Below the pieces are notes generated by a model that worked only from the letters and a program-made list of their open reading frames with translations, was not told where the DNA came from and did not search any database. Of a DNA stretch of 64,000 nucleotides, positions 1 to 8,766 are shown in pieces (within the stretch, counting starts at the first letter, position 1; each line of letters starts with the position of its first letter). The stretch comes from JBNAGF01 sp049801055. Lineage in GTDB: Bacteria > Pseudomonadota > Alphaproteobacteria > Rhodobacterales > Rhodobacteraceae. The stretch lies in assembly GCF_049801055.1 (NCBI RefSeq), contig NZ_JBNAGF010000002.1, positions 496,001 to 560,000 on the forward strand, given 5' to 3'. Made by a program: the position numbers and the translations under genes.

Positions 1-814
1 GTGCCGAATGAGGAACCGGACCCGTGAATTCGATGCAGTCGGGGCAGTTCGCCGCCACGTAGTCCCTGACTTCGCGTTCATAGCTTTCTTGCTCAGGGGC
101 CGCATTTCCGACGAGTATGAACTTGAGGCCCGGGCGCAGCTTGTTTGCAAGATGTGCCGCGCGAACAAAGTCCAGCTGCCCCTTGTTGGGGTGAAAGCGG
201 GCTATCTGAATGAACGTCAGCGGCTTGTCCCCAGAGAATGCATCCCGATCCGCTATAAACTGGTCAGGGTCAACACCGTTCGGCACGTATCGCAGCTTTG
301 GTGAATTCGACAACTTGCCAAGATTTTCAGTCATCAACTTGGAGTCGTAGAAGATCATCTCCATACGTTTCAGCGCATACCGATCAATGGCGCCGTAAAC
401 GTTCCAGCGCAATGAACCCGGTGAGAAGTTGGTCCAGCCGAGAAAGCTAGCCACCGGCGGACAGTCTTTGGCCAAGAGCGCGCCGATCAAATCGCCACGG
501 TGGTCGATCGAATGGGTGAGATCGGGTTTGCGATCTCGAATGACCTTCTTTGCCGCCTTCAGATCAATGCGGCTGAGTGGTGAGGGAACTTCGCAAAGAT
601 CAAAGGTGGCGCCGGCGTCACGGAACAGGTTGAGGATGATGTCGTGATTTGCCCCTCGGTTCCCCGCGAAAAGAAAGTGGGGTCGGACACCTGCTGAAGG
701 AAGTGCGCGGGCGAGGTTCACGAGGTAGACCTCACCGCCAGAGGGTTGTTCGAGGCCGCGGATATTTCTGATGAATAGAACGTCAATCTGCTTGGATGAA
801 TTGTCAGTTGTCAT
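1..814 (-). CDS. Glycosyltransferase family 4 (GT-B fold), 3' end cut by window
   Basis: Translating the minus strand from the ATG at 814 gives an uninterrupted 271-residue frame that runs off the window edge, so the C-terminal part is missing. The N-terminus has the GT-B pattern (VLFIRNIRGLEQPSGGEVYL, then a Rossmann-like half). The second half begins after YVPNGVD with IARFHPNKGQLDFVRAAHLA and FILVGN, which are classic for the donor-binding domain of family 4 glycosyltransferases. It probably adds a sugar to a cell-surface polysaccharide or lipid; donor and acceptor cannot be told, and the E-x7-E region lies outside the window. The Shine-Dalgarno is weak (AAAGG). Neighbouring sulfotransferase and YrbL-like genes also suggest surface-glycan work. 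Confidence 0.85.
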   Translation of the reverse strand, partial: MTTDNSSKQIDVLFIRNIRGLEQPSGGEVYLVNLARALPSAGVRPHFLFAGNRGANHDIILNLFRDAGATFDLCEVPSPLSRIDLKAAKKVIRDRKPDLTHSIDHRGDLIGALLAKDCPPVASFLGWTNFSPGSLRWNVYGAIDRYALKRMEMIFYDSKLMTENLGKLSNSPKLRYVPNGVDPDQFIADRDAFSGDKPLTFIQIARFHPNKGQLDFVRAAHLANKLRPGLKFILVGNAAPEQESYEREVRDYVAANCPDCIEFTGPVPHSA

Positions 815-1410
815 GCTTTGGGCCTTTGCGAGCCATGAATTGCTTGGATCGCTCCGACACGCGACCGGAACTTGGTGGGAATTGGGGCAAAAATGTCTCC
901 TTGCCGGAGGGGCCGGACGAAATGAGCCGGCCCTGGGGTTGTGTCTTACGCTTGTGCCACATCGCAGCCATTGATCGTTGCGCCGCCTCAAATGACCAAC
1001 GCTCAATTAAAGGTTGCCGAATTGGAGCGCCGGCGCAAGTCCCTCAATTCAGGGGAATCTAGCAAGCGATCTGAAGGCAGGCGTGTTGGTCGGGCCATAG
1101 GCTGTGAAAGAGATATCAAACGTTGATGCATGCTTGCACCCGGGGAAACGCGGGTGGCCGGCTTGACGAATACGGCTTAGTTGCAGATAAGGCCGCGATG
1201 GCCGCATGGGCTGTCGCCGGATCGCTGCGCTACGACAAGGAGTTAGGTGCCGGAACGACGAGAGTAGGTGACTTTGCCGTTCGTTCTCAGGGCTCTGCAT
1301 TCTGACCAATGGACGTTCTTTCTCAATCGGGTTTTTGGTGGCCGGTGCAGTCGGCTGGCCCTTATGCCACTGTGCCCCGACAATCAGTTCGGCGGCTCGA
1401 GTGTCCTAGC
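815..1410. other. Intergenic stretch with no recognisable gene
   Basis: This 596-base gap separates the divergent glycosyltransferase and outer-membrane protein genes. Short open frames (the longest about 86 codons) have no Shine-Dalgarno, no family resemblance and poor codon structure. A GC-rich inverted repeat lies at 910-916/927-933 (GGGCCGG / CCGGCCC, 10-base loop) without a clean T tract. The gap presumably carries both promoters. A decayed gene cannot be excluded but is not shown. Confidence 0.5.
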
Positions 1411-2358
1411 ATGAGCCATCTGCTGTCTGTCCTTGTATGCGTGTGCCTTACTCTTTTGCTGCTTGCCGTACCCGCACGGTCGCAGGACATCCGTCTTGGC
1501 GATGGGATCAGCCGGTTCCCTGATCAGGCCTTGTCGACTTTTGGCTTCATTGCCATTCCAAATGACTCGGCCAGCGGGCTTTCGCTCAAGAGCAAAAGCA
1601 ATGATGAGGAAAGGTATCTCAGCTTTCAGGTCGGTGGTGGCTTTCGGGTTCACGAGAATGTCCCGCTCTATCTGGAAGGGTATCTGGGGTTTCAACGGTA
1701 TGATCCGACCTTGGTTCTGGGCCGCCCCTCGGGGGATCTGATCATTCCGGTCAGGTGGAACGGTGCTGCTGCGACAGGCGGCGTCGGATATGACTGGAAA
1801 CTAGATGAACACTGGTCTCTTCGGCCGATCGTCAATGTTTCACTCGGCCATATTGCAAGCGACGCTGCCATCCTGGGCAGCCTGGTCTCGGACGCGTTGG
1901 ACGTTGATACCGAATTTTTGATCGATGGCGGCATGACCACCGGTGGTGTCGGAGGCTCGTTGCTGCTGGCCTACAAAAAACGGTCGCCGAAGGCCGACAT
2001 AGATATACGGTTCCGTCATACCAACCTGAGGCTCTACTCGATCCTCGGCAGTGCGGATCTGAACGCCAAAGCGAAAGCTGTCTCGACGTCGGCCTGGACG
2101 CGGTTGCGGTTTCCCATTGGCAACTGGCAGTGGCAGAACCGGCCAATCCGGTCGGTCTGGGAAGCCAGCCTGACCCACTATGCCGGTGATCAGGGCAGGA
2201 TTCTGGATCTTGACTGGCTGGGAAAGGTCGGAGCCGGACTGGAGCTCGATGTCTCGGGAACAAATTTCAGCTTTGTCTCTAGAGGTCGGCTGATGGTGCA
2301 CTATCTCTTCGGAGAGGAATATGACGGGTTGGCCATGGGGGTTGGCATCAGTTTCTGA
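1411..2358 (+). CDS. Outer-membrane beta-barrel protein with signal peptide
   Basis: The reading frame is open from 1309, but the ATG at 1411 begins an excellent Sec signal peptide (MSHLLSVLVCVC, then a Leu-rich core ending PARSQ), so this start was chosen. The mature protein of about 290 residues alternates polar and hydrophobic residues, is rich in Gly, Tyr and Trp, and ends in Phe (GMGVGISF-like end), as expected for a BAM-assembled barrel. It resembles solitary autotransporter-type barrels without a passenger, but the exact family is unsure. No function can be assigned. A second barrel gene follows in the same direction after about 200 bases. Confidence 0.7.
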   Translation: MSHLLSVLVCVCLTLLLLAVPARSQDIRLGDGISRFPDQALSTFGFIAIPNDSASGLSLKSKSNDEERYLSFQVGGGFRVHENVPLYLEGYLGFQRYDPTLVLGRPSGDLIIPVRWNGAAATGGVGYDWKLDEHWSLRPIVNVSLGHIASDAAILGSLVSDALDVDTEFLIDGGMTTGGVGGSLLLAYKKRSPKADIDIRFRHTNLRLYSILGSADLNAKAKAVSTSAWTRLRFPIGNWQWQNRPIRSVWEASLTHYAGDQGRILDLDWLGKVGAGLELDVSGTNFSFVSRGRLMVHYLFGEEYDGLAMGVGISF

Positions 2359-2561
2359 GCACCAGTTCCGGGAGGGCCGGAACATCACAGTCGGCGTAAG
2401 TTTGCCGTATGGCACTTTAAGCTGCCGGTGCAATGTCGTAGGGGATGCTCCGGCGAGATATCTGTCTGCTTTTCAGGCAACTATCCAGAGAGTCATCGTG
2501 CCCGAAATAACGCCGGAGCCGAACAGGCTGGGACCAAACCTATCGAATACAGGACTATGGA

Positions 2562-3203
2562 ATGAGACTGACCAAAGCATTGCTGCTCACCAGCGCCCTG
2601 GGCCTCGGAACCCCGGCTTTGGCCGAGGCGACGTCCGGACCGGCCGTCAACGCCTTTGAAGGTGCCTATGCAGGGCTTGGGCTTGGCGCTGCGACCGCCA
2701 GCGGCACAACCGATTACCCCGTTCTGTCGGGCGGAACGGTCTATGCGCCTTTTGATCCCGGAACAGGCAAGGTTCTGAGTGCCTTTTTCGGTTACAATTT
2801 CCAACGCGGGGATGTGGTTTACGGTGCAGAAGCCCGATACATCAACCTTGTCCGGCTGGCGGATCGCGATCCCGCGACGCCGGAAGATCGCGAAGTCATG
2901 GACATGGCGGATATTCGCGGGCGGGTCGGCTATGTAATGGGCGATCTGATGGTTTACGGCGCAGTCGGGTGGTCGTGGGCCCAGTTCCGTGTGCATCCCG
3001 GAAGCGGGTTTGGCGCCCGGCCAAATCAGACCAGTCTGACGGGGCTGAACCTCGGTTTGGGGCTTGAGTACAATCTGTCTGAAAGATGGAGAGTTTCGGG
3101 GGATTTCACTTACCGCGATCTCAATGGAAAGTTCGAAGAAGCCGTTCAGGATACCGACCTGAAGGTCAGCACCCTTTCCGTTCAGCTGGCATACAGGTTC
3201 TGA
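2562..3203 (+). CDS. Outer-membrane beta-barrel protein (OmpA-barrel/porin-like, small)
   Basis: A 213-residue protein with a clear signal peptide (MRLTKALLLTSALGLGTPALA) followed by a small 8-strand-type barrel. It shows FEGAYAGLGLGAA at the mature N-terminus, FFGYNFQRGDVVYGAEARY, an RGRVGYVMGDLMVYGAVGWSWA hairpin, a GLGLEYNLSERW strand pair and a terminal YRF. This is the pattern of the outer membrane beta-barrel domain found in many alphaproteobacterial Omp25/31-like proteins. It is probably a structural or adhesion-related surface protein. No peptidoglycan-binding OmpA domain is present. Confidence 0.75.
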   Translation: MRLTKALLLTSALGLGTPALAEATSGPAVNAFEGAYAGLGLGAATASGTTDYPVLSGGTVYAPFDPGTGKVLSAFFGYNFQRGDVVYGAEARYINLVRLADRDPATPEDREVMDMADIRGRVGYVMGDLMVYGAVGWSWAQFRVHPGSGFGARPNQTSLTGLNLGLGLEYNLSERWRVSGDFTYRDLNGKFEEAVQDTDLKVSTLSVQLAYRF

Positions 3204-3348
3204 GGGGACCGATCATGTATCCGATCAATGATTGCCATAGGTGCGATAGGAAAGACCCTCGGTCCTGCCGGGAAAACCGTTATGCCCTCAACCGGTTCGC
3301 TATCGCGACACGCGTTGCGCGACCCTTTGGTTCTTAAGGAGCCGTCGA

Positions 3349-3999
3349 ATGCCTATCTATCCTTCCCACAAGGCTCTTTTTGTTCACATTCCCAAGAATG
3401 GCGGGTCCACCGTGACCACTTTGCTCAAGCGGGACAGTTTCTTTGGACGTCGGGTGAATCAGACGGATCCACGCGATGGTGGGCGCGAAACGATCTCGGA
3501 ACTGCTTGAGGTCATGGGCGATGAAGCCAAGGACTATTTCAAGTTCAGCTTTGTGCGCAATCCTTGGGATCGGGCCGTATCCGCTTATCACTATGTTTGC
3601 CAAAGACGACCGGAGATGGTGAGCGTGAATTCGCATCCTACATTCGCCGAATTCACGCGCGCCTTCGCAGATGATCCCGAGCAGTTTCTGAAGATCCGCT
3701 ATTTCCGACCCCAGTTTGAGTATCTGACAACTCAAGACGGAGATCGGCCGCTGGACTACATTGGGCATTTCGAGAATTATGACAGTGACTTGCGGGATGT
3801 TCTTAAGAAAATCGGCATTCGCCGAACGCTGATCCGTCATCGCAAGAAAACCAAGCGATCCGACTATCGCGATTATTATGACGATCGGGCACGCGAGGCC
3901 ATTGCCGGGATCTATGCTAGGGATATCGAAGAACTCGGCTATGAGTTCGAAGGCGGCAGCAAGCGAAAAAAGTCCTTTCTTCTCAGGTTTATGGGATAA
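3349..3999 (+). CDS. Sulfotransferase family 2 protein
   Basis: A 216-residue protein with both PAPS-binding signatures of sulfotransferases. The 5'-phosphosulfate loop is near residue 12 (FVHIPKNGGSTVTTLL) and the 3'-phosphate motif is near residue 65 (FSFVRNPWDRAVSAYHY). It would transfer sulfate from PAPS to a carbohydrate or other surface acceptor in the cytoplasm. A good Shine-Dalgarno (AAGGAG, 7 bases upstream) fixes the start. It lies next to the YrbL-like gene and near a glycosyltransferase, so decoration of a surface polysaccharide is plausible. The acceptor is unknown. Confidence 0.85.
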   Translation: MPIYPSHKALFVHIPKNGGSTVTTLLKRDSFFGRRVNQTDPRDGGRETISELLEVMGDEAKDYFKFSFVRNPWDRAVSAYHYVCQRRPEMVSVNSHPTFAEFTRAFADDPEQFLKIRYFRPQFEYLTTQDGDRPLDYIGHFENYDSDLRDVLKKIGIRRTLIRHRKKTKRSDYRDYYDDRAREAIAGIYARDIEELGYEFEGGSKRKKSFLLRFMG

Positions 4000-4209
4000 T
4001 GCCGCGAAGCTCGCCAAATATTGCACCGGAAACATCGCGGTCGTCGGCACGCCAGTTTCCGCTTACGACCGAAAGGCCCGTTGCCTTTTGGGGTTCGCGC
4101 GATCTACTTGGCCTGTTGGTCGCTTGTTTTTGCGATGTTTTTTTGAGAGTTGCCAAGAGTATGGTTTTTTTTATGCCGGCGTTTCGGATCAGAGAAAGTT
4201 TGATTTGGC

Positions 4210-4863
4210 ATGATTGATCTGAGCAATTCGCCGGTTCTGCGCGAGAGTCAGAACTACAGGATTTACCAGCATCCCGACAATTCGGGTGCCCTGCTCAAGG
4301 TACGGTGCGACAAGCCGGGCAAACGGCGGCTTCTCAAACACAGGATCCTCAAGCGCCCGTCCGAGCTTCTTTATGGCAACCTGCGTCAATGGAACCGAGA
4401 GGCCAATGAATACCTTGCGGCTTTGCACCGCGGCTGTCCGGAAATTGATTGTCTGGCCAAATTCATGGGCTTTGCCAGAACGTCAGAAGGTCCGGCTTTG
4501 ATTGTCGAGAAAATGACCTCACCGGACGGCGATTTGGCGATGACCGTCGCCGAGGAACTGGCTGAATTGTCTGCCGGGGATCCCCGGCGGGACACGATCC
4601 GGAATGAACTCCTTGAGTTGCTGGATGATCTGGAACGGGGCCGCATTATCGTCGGCGATTTCAGCGCCGCGAACGTCGTGCGTGCGCGCGAGCGCAATGG
4701 GCGTCTGGTCGTGGTCGATGGTCTGGGCGAACGGATACTCTTGCCGATTACGCTTTATAGCAATCTTGCTTTCAAAGCGTCTGTTGCCAGGCGCAGGCGG
4801 CGGATCCGGCGTATTCCTGGTACGACCCATCATGCCGTGCAGGGATCGAAGAAAGTCGTTTGA
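4210..4863 (+). CDS. YrbL-like (PhoP regulatory network) kinase-fold protein
   Basis: A 217-residue protein matching the YrbL family, a protein-kinase-like fold. It opens with a short glycine-poor N-lobe (LLKVRCDKPGKRR) and has REANEYLAALHRG in the helix C region. An IIVGDFSAANVVRARE segment corresponds to the catalytic loop D..N, and VVVDGLGE corresponds to the DFG-like Asp. In enterobacteria YrbL is a PhoP-regulated protein of unclear role; relatives include lipopolysaccharide core kinases. The basic C-terminal tail (VARRRRRIRRIP) is unusual. There is no good Shine-Dalgarno, and the preceding 200 bases are AT-rich with T tracts, hinting at separate acquisition. Confidence 0.72.
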   Translation: MIDLSNSPVLRESQNYRIYQHPDNSGALLKVRCDKPGKRRLLKHRILKRPSELLYGNLRQWNREANEYLAALHRGCPEIDCLAKFMGFARTSEGPALIVEKMTSPDGDLAMTVAEELAELSAGDPRRDTIRNELLELLDDLERGRIIVGDFSAANVVRARERNGRLVVVDGLGERILLPITLYSNLAFKASVARRRRRIRRIPGTTHHAVQGSKKVV

Positions 4864-4945
4864 AATCATCGACGTTTAGAGTGATATCGAACTTATTATT
4901 TCCAGCGCATGTGGTCCAATGTCGCCGCGCCAGCCAGGTGCGAAC

Positions 4946-5716
4946 TCAATCGGTCGTCAGAAATAGGGCATTGCTAAGCCTGCTTGCGGCGGTTTTCAGA
5001 AACTCTGTTTCCTTGACCGCGTCCGGAAGTGAGATCCGCTGGGTCGGCCCGTGAAAGGCCAGAGCTGCAACAAAGCGTCCGGATGGATCGGTCACGGGCA
5101 CCGCTATGGCCACCATACCTTCCAGAAACTCCTCCTGATCCAGCGAATAGCCGAGACGGGAAATCTCCTTCAGTTCCTGTAACAGCGGTTCTGCGGACGT
5201 GTGGGTGGACTGCGTCATTTGCTCAAGCGTGAGGGAGGAAACAAAGTTGGCTCTCTGCTTTGGCTTGAGGCTGGCGAGAAAGCATTTTCCGCTGGCGGTA
5301 CAATGGAAAGGCACATGCGTGCCCACTGGCAGCTGGATGCGAAACGCCCAATCTGTCTCGACCCGATCCAAATAGTTCATTCCGGAAGCCTCCGGAACAA
5401 CGTAGTTGACGGTTTCACCGACTTGCCGGGCGACTTCCATCAAGATCTGCCGTCGGACGATGTGATCGCGTGAATTGTGCAGCAATCCGACCCCGAGCTG
5501 CCGTAGGCGGCGCGCCACCTGATATCGGCGAGAGTTGCCCTGACGTGTAATGAAGCCGTTTTCTTCCAGCGTCACGCAGAGCCGGTGGACCGTCTGTTTC
5601 GGCAGGTTCAGCAAAGCATTGATTTCGGTCGCCGTCAGAGGCTGGTCGCTTTTGCCAAGAATCTCAAGGATCAGCAGAGTTCTCAGGTTCGTCGGGATAC
5701 GTTCAGTGTCGGCCAT
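4946..5716 (-). CDS. IclR-family transcriptional regulator (IseR/HpsR-like candidate)
   Basis: The frame is open further upstream, but the IclR protein begins at the ATG at 5716 (MADTERIPTNLRTLLILEIL). It has an N-terminal winged helix (ALLNLPKQTVHRLCVTLEEN recognition region, residues about 30-60) and a C-terminal effector domain with HCTASGKCFLA and RLGYSLDQEEFLEGMVAIAVP, both hallmarks of IclR. It is divergent from the GMC dehydrogenase gene across a 99-base gap and most likely controls the sulfonate operon. IclR regulators (IseR) accompany isethionate dehydrogenase genes in other bacteria. The inducer here is inferred to be a C2 or C3 sulfonate. Confidence 0.88.
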   Translation of the reverse strand: MADTERIPTNLRTLLILEILGKSDQPLTATEINALLNLPKQTVHRLCVTLEENGFITRQGNSRRYQVARRLRQLGVGLLHNSRDHIVRRQILMEVARQVGETVNYVVPEASGMNYLDRVETDWAFRIQLPVGTHVPFHCTASGKCFLASLKPKQRANFVSSLTLEQMTQSTHTSAEPLLQELKEISRLGYSLDQEEFLEGMVAIAVPVTDPSGRFVAALAFHGPTQRISLPDAVKETEFLKTAASRLSNALFLTTD

Positions 5717-5815
5717 GTGATGGGTCGATTCAAAATGTTTGTTGCTTTGAGTACGAATCACTGTAGCGTTAAAAAACGGGAATAATAGTCTCAATTTTTG
5801 ATATTTAGGAAGAAA
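5717..5815. promoter_or_regulatory. Divergent promoter/operator region of the sulfonate operon
   Basis: This 99-base gap between the IclR gene and the GMC dehydrogenase must hold both promoters and the likely IclR operator. It is clearly AT-richer than its surroundings. The only inverted arms I see are GATTC (5727-5731) and GAATC (5755-5759), too short to be called an operator with confidence. The AGGAAG at 5807-5812 is the ribosome-binding site that sets the GMC start at 5816. Confidence 0.5.
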
Positions 5816-7417
5816 ATGGAGTTTGACTTCGTCATCGTGGGCGCTGGTTCGGCCGGGTGTGCTGTTGCAAACCGTCTTTCCGAAGACGGCCGGTACACTG
5901 TCGCCTTGCTCGAAGCGGGGCCGCGGGACACCAACCCATGGATCCATATTCCCGTCGGGTATTTTCGAACGATGGGTCATTCCCGAACCGACTGGCGCTA
6001 TCGAACCGAGGCCGATCCCGGCATTGCCGGACGCTCCATTCCCTGGCCCCGCGGTCGTGTTCTCGGCGGGTCCAGTTCGATCAACGGTTTGCTCTATGTG
6101 CGGGGACAACCGCAGGACTATGACGGTTGGGCGCAGATGGGCTGCACGGGTTGGTCATGGGACAGTGTTCTGCCGTTCTTCAAGCGCTCTGAAAGCTGGG
6201 AAGGTGATGATGATGGCGGGTTGCGGGGCAGGGACGGCCCGCTCTCTGTTCAGACGTCGCGCCTGACCCGTGAGGTGGTCGACAAGTGGGTCGATGCCGC
6301 CGTCGCTGCTGGATATCGGCGCAACCCGGATTACAATGGCGCCGACCAGGAAGGTGTCGGCTACTTCCAGCTAACCATGAAGGGAGGGCGTCGATGTTCG
6401 TCGGCGGTGGCCTATCTCAAACCGGCGCGGTCGCGACAGAACCTCGAAATTCTGCCGGACGCCCAAATCGAGAAGGTTCTGATTTCGGACGGGCGCGCGA
6501 TCGGTGTTCGCGCCCATATCAATGGTCGTCCGACGGATGTCATGGCCCGACGCGAGGTCGTGCTCAGTGCCGGGGCAATCGGATCTCCGCAAATCCTCAT
6601 GCTGTCCGGGATCGGGGATCCCGATGAAATCCGTCCGCATGGGCTTGATGTAAAAGCCGAGCTGAAAGGCGTCGGCAAGAACCTTCAGGATCATCTGCAA
6701 GCCAGACCGGTGTTCAAAACCGACTTGAGTACCATCAATGTCGAAACCAGCAGCCTGTTCAAACAGGCGATGATTGCAATGCAATACGCCCTGACCCAAC
6801 GCGGACCGATGACAATGGCTGCCAGTTTGGGCACGGCATTCCTGAAGACCGAGAACCATCTGGAAACACCCGATATTCAGTTCCACATTCAGCCGTTCAG
6901 CGCGGATAGCCCGGCAGAGGGTGCGCATAAGTTCTCGGCCTTCACGGCTTCGGTCCTGCAACTGAGGCCCGAAAGCGCCGGACATTTGAAACTAAAGTCG
7001 GCGCGCATGGATGATCATCCCGAAATTCACCCCAACTATCTGAACTCGGAAACCGATTGCCGCACGATCGTGAAAGGCATTCAGATTGCCCGGCGGATTG
7101 CCAGAACCGAACCGCTCAAAACGCACATAACCGAGGAACATGCGCCCGGTGCCAGTATCGCGTTTGAGGACGAACAAGCCACGTTGGACTGGGCGCGCCG
7201 GACGGCGGTGACGATCTATCATCCGACCGGCACCTGCAAGATGGGCATCGACGAAACGGCAGTGGTTGATCCGCGTCTGCGTGTGATCGGCATTGATGGG
7301 CTGCGGGTGGCGGACGCGTCGATCATGCCCCGGATCGTCAGTGGAAACACGAACGCCCCGGCGATCATGATCGGGGAAAAGGTCAGTGACATGGTGCTGG
7401 AGGATGCTCGTATATGA
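5816..7417 (+). CDS. GMC-family FAD-dependent dehydrogenase (IseJ/BetA-like)
   Basis: A 533-residue glucose-methanol-choline oxidoreductase. The FAD-binding VIVGAGSAGCAVANRL is at residues 5-20. GMC signature 1 is RGRVLGGSSSINGLLYVRG and signature 2 is GAIGSPQILMLSGIG. The catalytic His is in IYHPTGTCKMG and the Asn in SGNTNAPA, so the active site is intact. The ATG at 5816, with AGGAAG upstream, is preferred over a TTG at 5798. It oxidises an alcohol to an aldehyde. Beside an IclR regulator, a TRAP transporter and sulfonate genes, isethionate dehydrogenase (IseJ, giving sulfoacetaldehyde) is the best guess. Choline dehydrogenase or a dehydrogenase of dihydroxypropanesulfonate are alternatives. 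It is the first gene of the operon. Confidence 0.85.
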   Translation: MEFDFVIVGAGSAGCAVANRLSEDGRYTVALLEAGPRDTNPWIHIPVGYFRTMGHSRTDWRYRTEADPGIAGRSIPWPRGRVLGGSSSINGLLYVRGQPQDYDGWAQMGCTGWSWDSVLPFFKRSESWEGDDDGGLRGRDGPLSVQTSRLTREVVDKWVDAAVAAGYRRNPDYNGADQEGVGYFQLTMKGGRRCSSAVAYLKPARSRQNLEILPDAQIEKVLISDGRAIGVRAHINGRPTDVMARREVVLSAGAIGSPQILMLSGIGDPDEIRPHGLDVKAELKGVGKNLQDHLQARPVFKTDLSTINVETSSLFKQAMIAMQYALTQRGPMTMAASLGTAFLKTENHLETPDIQFHIQPFSADSPAEGAHKFSAFTASVLQLRPESAGHLKLKSARMDDHPEIHPNYLNSETDCRTIVKGIQIARRIARTEPLKTHITEEHAPGASIAFEDEQATLDWARRTAVTIYHPTGTCKMGIDETAVVDPRLRVIGIDGLRVADASIMPRIVSGNTNAPAIMIGEKVSDMVLEDARI

Positions 7418-7560
7418 CCCGTTTTCATCCAGACTTGCACTTGAGCACGATGCGATTTGCGAGGTGCAGACAAAGATAATGGACAAAACTCCGGGCATAG
7501 CCTTCGCCCCCGGGGAGCAAAAAAATCACTAATCAGAGGGCACAGATCTGGGAGGATTTA

Positions 7561-8655
7561 ATGTTTAACCTGAAACCACTTGCGGTCGGCGCAGCAGTTC
7601 TTGCGCTTACGGCAACCAGTGCAATGGCCGAAAAGGTTCTGCGCATTCAGTCGGTTCTGCCAAACACGGCAGACGAAGTCTTCATGCTAAACGAGTTCGG
7701 CAAGGACGTGGCTGCTCTGACGGGTGGCTCGCTCACGATCGAGGTCTTGCCGGCAGGTGCCGTTGTCGGACCGCGTGACATCATGGATGCGGTTGACGCC
7801 GGACTTGTCGAAGGCGGCTTTGCATGGACGCATTACTGGGGTGGCAAGCATGTTGCGGCCAACCTCTTTGGCGCACCGGTGGCCGGTGCCGGCGTTGGCC
7901 TTGATAACATCGCGTTCCTCAGCTGGTTCCAGTATGGCGGCGGCAAGGAGCTGTATGACCGTCTTTGGGAAGAGATGGGCGTGAACGTCAAAGGCTTCAT
8001 GTTGCAGCCGGTTGGCCCCGAGGCCCTTGGTTGGTTCCCCGAGCCGATCAAATCCATGGACGACTTCCGCCAGATGCGCTTCCGTGCGCCTCCGGGCATG
8101 GTTGGTGCCGCCTATGCCGACATCGGAGTGCCCGCCGTTGCTATGGGCGGTGGTGATATCCTGCCGGCGCTGGAAAAAGGCACGATCGACGCGGCTGAAT
8201 GGTGCTGCCCCAAGCCGGACTCGGTCTTTGGTTTCCAGAAAGTGCTCAAGCACTACTATCTGCAGGGGCTGCATCAGGTTGTTGTGAACGCGGACATGTA
8301 TGTGAACCTCGACTTCTACAACAGCTTGACGGATCTCGAGAAGAAAGCGTTGGAAGTTGCGGCAAACGCGTCATTGTCCAAGTCCATGTCGTATCGCATC
8401 TATGAAAACGGCAAGGCTCTGAAGGATCTGACCGACAATCACGGTGTCATTCTGGAAGATACACCGGCGGACTACTTCACCGAGTACATGGCAGCGGCCA
8501 AGAATGCCCTGCAGGCAGCGGCGGACGAGAACGAGTTCTTTGCCGAGGTGTGGCAGTCCCAAAAGGACTTTGCCGACATCGCTGTGCCGTTCTGGGCCGG
8601 TGCGCAGGCGTCCAACGCTGGCTTGGGTCGCGCGCACGCTGAATCGCTCAAGTAA
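7561..8655 (+). CDS. TRAP transporter substrate-binding protein (DctP family)
   Basis: A 364-residue periplasmic binding protein with a signal peptide (MFNLKPLAVGAAVLALTA...SAMA|EKVLRIQS). It has the TRAP-P pattern: FGKDVAALTGGSLTIEVLPAG, MDDFRQMRFRAPPGM with the conserved carboxylate-binding Arg, and GGGDILPALEKGTIDAAEW. A strong Shine-Dalgarno (GGGAGGA) precedes the ATG. It would capture a sulfonate (isethionate or dihydroxypropanesulfonate) for the fused permease downstream. The segment after AEW is CCPKPD, unlike the aromatic/Gly-Pro sequence common in DctP proteins, and may mark a distinct ligand specificity. A strong hairpin follows the stop codon. Confidence 0.92.
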   Translation: MFNLKPLAVGAAVLALTATSAMAEKVLRIQSVLPNTADEVFMLNEFGKDVAALTGGSLTIEVLPAGAVVGPRDIMDAVDAGLVEGGFAWTHYWGGKHVAANLFGAPVAGAGVGLDNIAFLSWFQYGGGKELYDRLWEEMGVNVKGFMLQPVGPEALGWFPEPIKSMDDFRQMRFRAPPGMVGAAYADIGVPAVAMGGGDILPALEKGTIDAAEWCCPKPDSVFGFQKVLKHYYLQGLHQVVVNADMYVNLDFYNSLTDLEKKALEVAANASLSKSMSYRIYENGKALKDLTDNHGVILEDTPADYFTEYMAAAKNALQAAADENEFFAEVWQSQKDFADIAVPFWAGAQASNAGLGRAHAESLK

Positions 8656-8663
8656 AACCTTTA

Positions 8664-8691
8664 CCCATCCCGGATAACGCTCCGGGATGGG
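8664..8691 (+). promoter_or_regulatory. Intercistronic hairpin after the TRAP binding-protein gene
   Basis: A perfect 11-bp stem (CCCATCCCGGA / TCCGGGATGGG) with a 6-base loop starts 9 bases after the stop codon of the binding-protein gene. There is no T tract, so it is not a standard terminator. It is best read as an mRNA-stabilising or partially attenuating structure that raises binding-protein output over the permease. Confidence 0.75.
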
Positions 8692-8766
8692 CCACTCGCC
8701 ACTGCCGCCCGTGGTGGTTTGCCGCCCTGCGAAACCGGGCAATCAACGAATGATGGGACCAACAAA

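Noticed and set aside
1123..1305. 60-codon open frame in the 815-1410 gap
   Set aside because: No ribosome-binding site, no family resemblance; at most a remnant.
7461..7520. Possible terminator between the GMC gene and the TRAP binding-protein gene
   Set aside because: CTCCGGG and CCCGGGGAG arms pair imperfectly, and an A tract, not a T tract, follows on the coding strand.
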